This document shows positions 1 to 5,627 of a stretch of 14,550 nt of DNA, in pieces. The notes below the pieces were generated by a model. The model searched no databases and was not told where the DNA came from. It worked only from the letters and a program-made list of their open reading frames with translations. The translations under genes were made by a program, and so were the position numbers. Numbering within the stretch: position 1 is the first letter of the stretch; each line of letters opens with the position of its first letter. The DNA comes from Desulfobacteraceae bacterium. GTDB lineage: Bacteria; Desulfobacterota; Desulfobacteria; Desulfobacterales; UBA11574. The DNA is taken from positions 1-14,550 of the forward strand of contig DAOVAE010000004.1 in the NCBI GenBank assembly GCA_030671225.1. Reading direction: 5' to 3'.

Positions 1-2
1 CA

Positions 3-476
3 ATTGAATTCAAGCTGAAACCGTCGGACTTCCATGATATCGGCAAACTCTTTTTTGCATTTTGTCTGCTCTGGGGGGACTTTTTCTACGTCCATTTGGT
101 GGTGATATGGTACGGCAATATTCCCGAAGAAACCGCATACCTTATTGAACGAACCATGACACCGCCCTGGAATTCTCTGGCCTGGTTTGTTTTTATCATC
201 TGCTTTATCCTCCCGTTCATCATTTTACTAAACAAAAAGATCAAAACAAACCCCCGGTTTATGAGTGTCCTTTGTACCGTTGTTATCATGGGAATCTGTC
301 TGGAGCATTTTCTGCTCATTGGTCCGGCATTAAATCCCCATGTATCCGCGCTTCCCCTGGGGCTGACTGACGGGCTGATATTTTTGGGATTTTTCGGCCT
401 GATGACCCTTTCCGTTATTTTTTTCCTGAACATGTTTCCAGAACTTGTTCGAGTTCCAGAAGCGGAGGCGTCGTGA
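3..476 (+). CDS. NrfD/ActC-ActF family membrane subunit (C-terminal part)
   Basis: The gene begins before the window; 157 residues are visible. This is the C-terminal part of a polytopic NrfD-type protein, the quinol-binding membrane subunit of complexes such as polysulfide reductase, Qrc and alternative complex III. Visible family features are a segment reading FHDIGKLFFAFCLLWG followed by WYGNIPEET, a conserved block of this family, and PALNPHVSALPLG between the last helices. About four hydrophobic segments can be seen (roughly residues 15-38, 58-76, 85-103 and 123-145). The stop overlaps the start of the next gene (TGATG), so the two are probably translationally coupled in one quinol-oxidising module. 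Family membership is secure. Which complex it belongs to is inferred from the pentaheme cytochrome and oxidase genes downstream. Confidence 0.88.
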   Translation: MEFKLKPSDFHDIGKLFFAFCLLWGDFFYVHLVVIWYGNIPEETAYLIERTMTPPWNSLAWFVFIICFILPFIILLNKKIKTNPRFMSVLCTVVIMGICLEHFLLIGPALNPHVSALPLGLTDGLIFLGFFGLMTLSVIFFLNMFPELVRVPEAEAS

Positions 477-1105
477 TGGAAATCCTGATTACCACTTTCA
501 CACTGATAACCATCCTTGTCCTGGCAGTGATTATCGGCACCCGGGGGCGACCCATGAAATTCTTTGCCGCTGTCGGAAACTTTCTTTTGTTATTGACAAA
601 GAACACGGCTGCGGTATTTTGGACCGGGCTCATTGTTTTCCTGGTGCTCGGCTTTTTGTATTTTTTCTATGCCTCGCCTGCGACAAATATCGGCCCTGAA
701 CAACCAATTCCTTTCAGTCACCGGGTCCATTCCGGTGTCAAGGCGATTCAGTGCCAATTCTGTCACCCGTACGTGAGCCGGTCTATTCATCCGGGGTTAC
801 CGCCGGTTGAAAAATGTCTTTATTGTCATAATTATATCATTGCTAATCATCCGTGGATTCAAAAGGAACACGAATATTTTAACACCCAAACCCCGACGCC
901 GTGGAAAAAGGTCTTCTATGTTCCGGAGCATGTTTTATTTAACCATCAGCGGCACATTAAAAAGGAGATCCAGTGCCGGGAATGTCACGGACAGGTTGAG
1001 ACCATGGACCGCCTCCCGGGGAAACGATTTGAGATGGGGTTTTGCATCGAGTGTCATAAAGAAAAAGAGGCAAACATAGGGTGCTGGTTGGCATGCCACA
1101 ACTAG
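476..1105 (+). CDS. membrane-anchored pentaheme cytochrome c (ActA-like / class III type)
   Basis: A 209-residue protein with two N-terminal hydrophobic segments (about 4-22 and 46-65) followed by a periplasmic multiheme domain. Heme-attachment motifs are CQFCH (93-97), CLYCH (114-118), CRECH (167-171), CIECH (190-194) and a C-terminal CWLACH (203-208), which has three residues between the cysteines instead of two. Extra histidines (for example 82, 85, 152, 157 and 160) could supply distal ligands. It likely passes electrons from the NrfD-type quinol-oxidising subunit upstream to periplasmic cytochromes. The ATG at 476 is preferred over GTG at 473 because a GGAGG (464-468) sits 7 nt before it. 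Assignment to ActA rather than another cytochrome c7/NapC-like family is inferred from gene order and heme count. Confidence 0.85.
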   Translation: MEILITTFTLITILVLAVIIGTRGRPMKFFAAVGNFLLLLTKNTAAVFWTGLIVFLVLGFLYFFYASPATNIGPEQPIPFSHRVHSGVKAIQCQFCHPYVSRSIHPGLPPVEKCLYCHNYIIANHPWIQKEHEYFNTQTPTPWKKVFYVPEHVLFNHQRHIKKEIQCRECHGQVETMDRLPGKRFEMGFCIECHKEKEANIGCWLACHN

Positions 1106-1110
1106 CCCGA

Positions 1111-1244
1111 ATTTATCACAAGCCAGAGCAGCAAAGGAACTGCGTTATTCAGCCCTCGAAGTAAAATATTACGTCTTTCCCGAAAACGGGATCTGCGGCG
1201 GGCTGAAATGCCTTGTTCCTGAACCGCTCTGACTTGTGAGAAAT
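1111..1244 (+). repeat. 134-bp imperfect palindromic intergenic element
   Basis: Two 44-nt arms (1111-1154 and 1201-1244) are inverted copies of each other, matching at 32 of 44 positions. Well-paired blocks include TCACAAG with CTTGTGA, CAGAGC with GCTCTG, GGAAC with GTTCC and TTCAGCC with GGCTGAA. The 46-nt centre carries a further CCCG-AAAA-CGGG hairpin (1179-1190). It starts 5 nt after the stop of the pentaheme cytochrome gene and fills most of the spacer before the oxidase operon. It could be a palindromic MITE/REP-like repeat or a structured RNA between the two operons. I see no target-site duplication. Confidence 0.7.
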
Positions 1245-1284
1245 CAAGGTTAAAGAACAATAATTAGTTATTTTATCCGTTAAT

Positions 1285-1312
1285 TTGACCCTATTAGGAA
1301 AAAACGCATAAC
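1285..1312 (+). promoter_or_regulatory. possible sigma70-type promoter for the cbb3 oxidase operon
   Basis: TTGACC (1285-1290) matches the -35 consensus at five of six positions. CATAAC (1307-1312), 16 nt further on, matches the -10 at four of six. It lies about 40 nt upstream of the ccoN start, in the AT-rich stretch after the palindromic element. This is a pattern match only. Confidence 0.35.
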
Positions 1313-1350
1313 CAACAACTGAGCGATGCAGACTTATTAAGGAGAAGGAA

Positions 1351-2721
1351 TTGACCGGCGAATCACAAGCGATAACTCAAAACTACGCTACTGCAAAGGG
1401 CTTTTGCATCACTTCGGCCTTCTGGATGGTTGTAGCCACCTTCATGGGGCTCCTTGGGGCTACGGAGCTCATGGCGCCGGATCTGCTGGAAAATGTCGGC
1501 TGGCTGGTTTTCGGAAGGGTCCGGCCCATCCATATCAACCTGGTGCTGTTCGGCTTTGTCACTCCCGGTTTGCTCTCGGCGGCATTTTATTATGTACCGA
1601 AACTGCTGCGAACCGATCTCTACAGCGAAAAATTGGGGAAGATTACCGTCTTCGCCTGGAATGTTACGCTGGTGGCGGCGGTTGTGAGCCTGGCCATGGG
1701 GAAAACCCAGGGCAGGGAGTATGCCGAACTGATATGGCCCATTGACATGATGGTGGTTGCCGCTTTTAGTCTGGTCATAATTAATATTATCATGACGGTG
1801 AAACAACGCCGGGAACCCATATTGTATGTTTCCGTCTGGTACGTATGTGCCGCCGTAATCTTGACTGCTATTACTTATGGTCTCGGAAATATCATCTGGA
1901 AGCCAAGCAGCGGTGCCCTGGTGGGCATTCCGGATGCCATTATTCTCTGGTTCTACGGCCACAATGTCTTCGGTCTTCTTTTGACGCCGCTGTCGGCGGG
2001 CGTGACCTATTATGTTATCCCCAAGGCCTGCCGGGCTCCGCTGTACAGCCATACGCTGAGCCTCTGGGGATTCTGGTCGCTGCTCGTCGTTTATACCCAC
2101 ATCGGAACCCACCACCTGCTTCAGGTGCCGGTGCCGACCTGGCTCAAGGTCATCGCCATTGTAGACAGTAATGCCATGGTCATTCCGGTCATGGCCTTTC
2201 TCATCAATATCTGGTACACGGCCAAGGGTAAGCTTGGTGAAATTCATGCCGACATCGGAGCCAAGTTTGTCTTCACCGGAACGATCATGTACTTTTTTGT
2301 GAGCATTCAAGGATCCATGATGTCGCTGCCGGATGTCCAGCGGGTGACTCATTTCAACAACTGGGTCGTTGCCCATGCGCATCTCGGAGTTTTGGGATTC
2401 GCGGGCATGATCGCCCTGGGCGGGATCTATTACATTCTGCCCCGCATGACCGGCCGACCGCTCTACAGCCGACTTCTTGCTGTTTTCCAGTACTGGATGA
2501 TACTCATCGGAACGGTGGGATTTACGGTGGTGCTCACTATCGCAGGCCTGATTCAGGGCAATGCCTGGCTTAATGGTGAAACCGTTTACCGCATACTGCC
2601 CCAGATCCACGTCTACTACGTTACCAGAGCTGCACTCGGTTTGATGATTTTCAGCTCGGCGGTCATCGGTTTCTATAATATTATCAGATCGATGTTTTTC
2701 AGCCCCGGAGAAACGTCATGA
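1351..2721 (+). CDS. ccoN: cbb3-type cytochrome c oxidase subunit I (CcoN)
   Basis: Catalytic subunit of a C-family heme-copper oxidase that reduces O2 at a heme b3-CuB centre in the inner membrane; 456 residues. The conserved ligands are visible by comparison with CcoN: His61 in PIHINLV (low-spin heme), His204 in FYGHNVFG (CuB), His254-His255 in THHLLQ (CuB), Tyr248 at the spacing of the cross-linked tyrosine, and His342/His344 in VAHAHLG (heme b3 and b). About twelve hydrophobic helices are present. The TTG start is chosen because AGGAGAAGG (1340-1348) lies just upstream; no in-frame ATG occurs before codon 26. The last codons overlap the next gene by ATGA, suggesting translational coupling. 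It heads the oxidase operon and probably receives electrons from the fused cytochrome encoded next. Confidence 0.95.
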   Translation: MTGESQAITQNYATAKGFCITSAFWMVVATFMGLLGATELMAPDLLENVGWLVFGRVRPIHINLVLFGFVTPGLLSAAFYYVPKLLRTDLYSEKLGKITVFAWNVTLVAAVVSLAMGKTQGREYAELIWPIDMMVVAAFSLVIINIIMTVKQRREPILYVSVWYVCAAVILTAITYGLGNIIWKPSSGALVGIPDAIILWFYGHNVFGLLLTPLSAGVTYYVIPKACRAPLYSHTLSLWGFWSLLVVYTHIGTHHLLQVPVPTWLKVIAIVDSNAMVIPVMAFLINIWYTAKGKLGEIHADIGAKFVFTGTIMYFFVSIQGSMMSLPDVQRVTHFNNWVVAHAHLGVLGFAGMIALGGIYYILPRMTGRPLYSRLLAVFQYWMILIGTVGFTVVLTIAGLIQGNAWLNGETVYRILPQIHVYYVTRAALGLMIFSSAVIGFYNIIRSMFFSPGETS

Positions 2722-3653
2722 ATATGACGCTCAAAACGGTAGTTATCGGAAGCCTTTTGGTCCTGGCAGCCGTTGTTTTTGTGATGGTCATCATGCCATA
2801 TGCCGACACAAACAAAACCACGCCTTCCGAAATTTTTCGCGAGCGCTCTCCGGCTGAAGCTGCCGGCCGGGCTTTTTACATTGCCAATGGTTGCGTGTAC
2901 TGCCACAGCCAATCCATCCGTAAAGTAGACTGGGGACTGGGCGCTGAACGGATTGCTCAGGCCGGAGACTACCTGGCCGACCACCCCATTCTGTTGGGCT
3001 CGGCCCGAACAGGTCCGGATCTTTCTCAGGAAGGCGGGGAGCACCCGAATGACTGGCAGATAGCCCATTTTATCAATCCCCGCTACACGCGTCCCCTTTC
3101 GATTATGCCGGCGTTTGCTTTTCTGGGAATGGAAAATTTAAAGCAGCTGACAACCTATGTGCAAAGCCTGGGATTGAAACATGCCGACAAACGCATGGAA
3201 AGGCAGCGATTATGGAAAAAGGAAGCCATTAAAGCCTATGAAAGAGGACCGGTAGCCAATGTCAAATGGCTTCACGAACAGGTGCCCGAAGGCTGGCGCA
3301 AACTTCCCAATCCCTATCCGACAACCGATGCCGGCCTGGCCCGGGGACACAAAATTTATCAAGACTTTTGTTTGGGGTGCCACGGTCCCATCGGCGACGG
3401 CATGGGACCGGCCCAGCCGTACCTGTATCCGCCCCCGCTGAATTTCACTATAGTGAAAGACAGAGGAATTTCCGGAGGCATTCTGTATTATCAGATTATG
3501 AACGGCATCACCGGAACCGCCATGCCCTATTTCAAGAGGGAACTGGAGTCGGAAAAAATCTGGGATGTGGGCAATTATGTAGCGGTTTACTTTATCAATC
3601 AGACTGACGCCGATACCGAACCCAAGGGCATCGATGCGTCGTATGAACCATGA
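2718..3653 (+). CDS. ccoO: CcoO-type cytochrome c fused to a second cytochrome c domain
   Basis: A 311-residue diheme cytochrome with an N-terminal membrane anchor (about residues 7-27). The first domain matches CcoO (cbb3 subunit II): CVYCH (59-63) followed by SQSIRKV, then TGPDLSQEGG and SIMPAF with Met130 as likely axial ligand. A second cytochrome c domain follows a charged linker: CLGCH (218-222), GDGMGPA, and GTAMPYF with Met269 as likely ligand, resembling a CcoP heme domain. It should carry electrons from soluble or ACIII-like cytochromes into CcoN. Canonical systems encode CcoO (one heme) and CcoP (two hemes) separately, so this is a fused, reduced arrangement. It overlaps ccoN by 4 nt. 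Function is secure; the CcoP origin of the second domain is inferred. Confidence 0.9.
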   Translation: MNMTLKTVVIGSLLVLAAVVFVMVIMPYADTNKTTPSEIFRERSPAEAAGRAFYIANGCVYCHSQSIRKVDWGLGAERIAQAGDYLADHPILLGSARTGPDLSQEGGEHPNDWQIAHFINPRYTRPLSIMPAFAFLGMENLKQLTTYVQSLGLKHADKRMERQRLWKKEAIKAYERGPVANVKWLHEQVPEGWRKLPNPYPTTDAGLARGHKIYQDFCLGCHGPIGDGMGPAQPYLYPPPLNFTIVKDRGISGGILYYQIMNGITGTAMPYFKRELESEKIWDVGNYVAVYFINQTDADTEPKGIDASYEP

Positions 3654-3658
3654 TCTTT

Positions 3659-4120
3659 AATTCCAAATTCCAAAAACCAAATGACAAAGGAAGCTCAAAA
3701 AAGACATAATAAAATATACGATCTTGAAGAAAGAACAGGAGTGTTTGGCGAGGATGTTATTGTTTTTGTGAAAACATTATCACATGATCGTATAAACGAT
3801 GAACTCGATAGACAGCTCATTCGCTCGGGAACAAGCATCGGCGCAAACTATATGGAAGCCGACGGTGCAGTATCAAAAAAAGATTTCAGACACAAAATAT
3901 CACTTTGTAAAAAGGAAGCAAAAGAAACAAAACATTGGATGCGAATGATTGCCAAAGCTAATCCAAATAGAAAAAAAGAATGTAAAAAACTCTGGCAAGA
4001 AGCGCATGAACTAACGTTGATTTTTTCATCGATAATAAAGCCATCAAAACAAGGGAAGTAATATTTAGTCATTTAGCATTTTTTAATTAATTTGAACTTT
4101 GAATTTTTTAATTTGGAATT
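3659..4120 (+). mobile_element. IR-bounded cassette carrying a four-helix-bundle gene
   Basis: A perfect 11-bp inverted repeat, AATTCCAAATT (3659-3669) and AATTTGGAATT (4110-4120), encloses a single small gene of the 23S-rRNA-intervening-sequence protein family. The unit interrupts the oxidase operon between the CcoO fusion and ccoS: it begins 5 nt after one stop codon and ends 5 nt before the next start. The cassette is much more AT-rich than its neighbours, most clearly in 4062-4120. Similar IVS proteins are known inside 23S rRNA genes and scattered elsewhere. That the whole unit was inserted as a cassette is inferred from the repeats, composition and position; I see no clear target duplication. 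Confidence 0.55.
3681..4061 (+). CDS. four helix bundle protein (23S rRNA IVS-like)
   Basis: A 126-residue, lysine-rich, soluble, all-helical protein. It matches the four-helix-bundle family first known from intervening sequences in bacterial 23S rRNA (S23/avd-like). Diagnostic blocks are RQLIRSGTSIGANYMEA (about 65-81), KKDFRHKISLCKKEAKETKHW (in part, about 85-105) and a C-terminal helix ending in an ELTLIFSSIIK pattern. Length is normal for the family. The molecular role of stand-alone copies is not established; the homologue in diversity-generating retroelements binds nucleic acid. No reverse transcriptase or variable gene is nearby, so a retroelement role is not supported here. It interrupts an otherwise tight oxidase operon. 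There is no clear Shine-Dalgarno before the ATG. Confidence 0.85.
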   Translation: MTKEAQKRHNKIYDLEERTGVFGEDVIVFVKTLSHDRINDELDRQLIRSGTSIGANYMEADGAVSKKDFRHKISLCKKEAKETKHWMRMIAKANPNRKKECKKLWQEAHELTLIFSSIIKPSKQGK

Positions 4121-4125
4121 TACCA

Positions 4126-4401
4126 ATGTATTATCCCTATTTCATCAGTTACATGGTCGCAGGCCTTGTCATCAGTCTGGTGGTGTTTATCTGGGCCTTG
4201 AACAATGGCCAGTTCAAAGATCAGCAGCGAGCCAGATATCTTCCCCTAAAGGATGAAACGGATGAGGATGAACCGCCGATGGTAAGGGCTAAAAAAATCA
4301 GCCGTCACGAAACCTACGCTCTCATGTTCCTGGCGTTTGCCGGACTGGCGGTCATTGCCGCCGTGCTGTTTTTTGCACTTTTGAAAGGCGGTCAACCTTA
4401 A
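4126..4401 (+). CDS. ccoS: CcoS-like cbb3 oxidase maturation protein
   Basis: A 91-residue protein with an N-terminal membrane helix (about 7-25) ending in FIWALNNGQFKDQ. This matches the CcoS signature, in which a helix is followed by W-A-x-x-x-G-Q-F-D-D. An acidic stretch comes next (DETDEDEPP, about 44-52), then a second helix (about 67-86) that is longer than in typical 50-70-residue CcoS. CcoS is needed for incorporation of cofactors into cbb3 oxidase. The ATG at 4126 is chosen; the in-frame TTG at 4099 would place nine residues inside the flanking repeat of the inserted cassette. Only a weak GGA lies upstream of 4126, so the insertion may have removed the native ribosome-binding site. 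Confidence 0.75.
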   Translation: MYYPYFISYMVAGLVISLVVFIWALNNGQFKDQQRARYLPLKDETDEDEPPMVRAKKISRHETYALMFLAFAGLAVIAAVLFFALLKGGQP

Positions 4402-4446
4402 TGATCTATTAAAAAGTAACGAATTCAACCTTAATAAGGAAATAGT

Positions 4447-4722
4447 ATGCGTCACTTTAATCTGCTTAATTTTCAACATATAATTGCCTATGCCTTGCCT
4501 ACTCTGATTTTTATGATAATCTTCGGGTTGGCACTCGGCTATCGACATCTTCAAAGCCAAGATGCCGAAGAAAGAAAAAAGAAAATCATCTACCGCTTTC
4601 CTGAAGACATCGAGGACAGAGACGCCCCTTTTCCCCTTGCCATGATTCTGATCATCGCCGGAACATTTATATGGGCTTTCTTCTATATTCTTGTTCATGG
4701 CCTTTTAGGAGTAAAAATATAA
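4447..4722 (+). CDS. small membrane protein resembling the CcoP N-terminus / CcoQ
   Basis: A 91-residue protein with two predicted membrane helices (about 12-30 and 65-87) separated by a charged segment, RKKKIIYRFPEDIEDRDAPFP. The sequence D-I-E-x-x-D-A-P-F-P before the second helix recalls the DGI-E-E-x-D-N-P-x-P block preceding the membrane anchor of CcoP. It may therefore be a heme-less CcoP membrane part, or a CcoQ-like stabilising subunit. No heme motif is present. An AAGGA 6 nt upstream of the ATG supports the start. Its place inside the oxidase operon argues for a structural or assembly role. The CcoP resemblance is by eye and moderate. Confidence 0.65.
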   Translation: MRHFNLLNFQHIIAYALPTLIFMIIFGLALGYRHLQSQDAEERKKKIIYRFPEDIEDRDAPFPLAMILIIAGTFIWAFFYILVHGLLGVKI

Positions 4723-4723
4723 A

Positions 4724-4951
4724 ATGGAACATTCAAACCATAAAGAGTCCTCTTTTGTCTCCTGGGTAATTATCTTTCTTCTACTGGCATTGATATTGGG
4801 AAAGGGTCTGTTCTCGTTTTTGGTTGTGGGGGATCTGGGACAACCTACCTGGGACTATCGCCCCATCAAAGATGTTCCAGCTGAATCACCCTATGCCGTT
4901 TACGAACTGGTACCCTACCCCCAACATGTCAAAGGGGCCGAGGGGGAATAA
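4724..4951 (+). CDS. small single-helix membrane protein of the oxidase operon
   Basis: A 75-residue protein with one strong membrane helix (about 13-34) and a C-terminal hydrophilic tail rich in Pro and Tyr (GQPTWDYRPIKDVP, then SPYAVYELVPYP). I do not recognise a characterised family. It starts 1 nt after the upstream stop, with AGGAG (4706-4710) in front, and the next gene starts directly after its stop. It is therefore a tightly packed operon member and probably an accessory oxidase subunit of the kind often annotated as hypothetical in such clusters. Confidence 0.7.
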   Translation: MEHSNHKESSFVSWVIIFLLLALILGKGLFSFLVVGDLGQPTWDYRPIKDVPAESPYAVYELVPYPQHVKGAEGE

Positions 4952-5470
4952 ATGAAACGCATTTTAATCCTGGCCTTACTGGCGTCGGTTCTGGCCACTA
5001 CGGTCTATGCGATTCTGACGATTTATGATAAAAATCTCAAGGTCGGCCGCATGTGGGAAACCCCGGCTGTGCGGCCGCACGAAGAAAAACTCCTGATTAT
5101 GGAGCCCGGCACCGTCCCTTTTAACGGCGGCGAAGCTGTTTTCAGGGCTATTAAGGGAGAAGATTTAACGTCACCGATTCAACATAATGATCCTGAAGTC
5201 ATTGAATCGGGAAAGTCTTTGTATTTTATTTATTGTGCCCAATGTCATGGAAAATACTTCGATGGTAACGGGACCGTCGGCCAGAGCTTTAACCCGCTCC
5301 CCACAGACCTAAGAGACCAAAAAATCCTAGCACTTCCGGAAGGTGTCTTGTTCAAATCGATCAGTTACGGCATACCCGGTGGCAAACAGCCGCCTTTGGC
5401 GACGACTATCGATGTTTCCGATCGCTGGTATATTATTGCCTTCCTTAAATCATTGCCTCCCCGAAATTAG
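4952..5470 (+). CDS. monoheme cytochrome c (ActE-like / CcoP-like heme domain)
   Basis: A 172-residue exported protein with an N-terminal signal or anchor helix (about 4-23) and one class I-like cytochrome c domain. The heme motif is CAQCH (95-99), preceded by SLYFIY and followed by GKYFDGNG and a DRWYIIAFL C-terminal helix. It likely shuttles electrons between the quinol-oxidising module and the oxidase. The usual axial methionine is missing: where relatives have G-x-M-P-P, this protein reads GGKQPPL, and no Met or His occurs anywhere after the heme motif. The start follows the previous stop directly, with a purine-rich GAGGGGG (4940-4946) in front. Family is secure; the partner is inferred. 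Confidence 0.87.
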   Translation: MKRILILALLASVLATTVYAILTIYDKNLKVGRMWETPAVRPHEEKLLIMEPGTVPFNGGEAVFRAIKGEDLTSPIQHNDPEVIESGKSLYFIYCAQCHGKYFDGNGTVGQSFNPLPTDLRDQKILALPEGVLFKSISYGIPGGKQPPLATTIDVSDRWYIIAFLKSLPPRN

Positions 5471-5472
5471 CC

Positions 5473-5615
5473 AGTGTCCATCCAGAAAGGAGGACTTTTG
5501 TTCAAGATCAAGGCATGCGAAAAAAATAACTGCTGGCATATGTGTAATATTCCGAGGATTATTTTTTGAGCATAACGCAGAGATTGGGCAAAAAGACCAT
5601 TTATGGATGGACACT
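5473..5615 (+). mobile_element. 143-bp palindromic MITE-like element upstream of ccoI
   Basis: Perfect 11-bp terminal inverted repeats, AGTGTCCATCC (5473-5483) and GGATGGACACT (5605-5615), bound the spacer between the monoheme cytochrome gene and ccoI. The arms stay related further in at identical distance from each end: ATGC plus AAAAAATAA (5515-5518, 5521-5529) pairs with TTATTTTTT plus GCAT (5559-5567, 5570-5573). It begins 2 nt after the cytochrome stop and ends 12 nt before the proposed ccoI ATG. A strong AAAGGAGG (5486-5493) lies inside the left arm but leads only to a 23-codon frame. No clear target duplication is seen. It may be a MITE/REP-like repeat or a transcribed hairpin affecting ccoI. 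Confidence 0.7.
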
Positions 5616-5627
5616 AACCAGGATATT

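Noticed and set aside
1363..2610. Long open frame antisense to ccoN
   Set aside because: Its composition (His, Asp, Gln, Gly and Arg rich) and lack of any motif fit a shadow of a strongly biased coding strand.
3681..4061. Diversity-generating retroelement, because the four-helix protein resembles avd
   Set aside because: No reverse transcriptase, template repeat or variable repeat exists in the window; the family is common without them.
5343..5627. N-terminal extension of CcoI to give a 919-residue protein
   Set aside because: It would overlap the cytochrome c gene and cross the palindromic element. It shows no family similarity, and the usual CcoI start is at the CDLC cysteine region.
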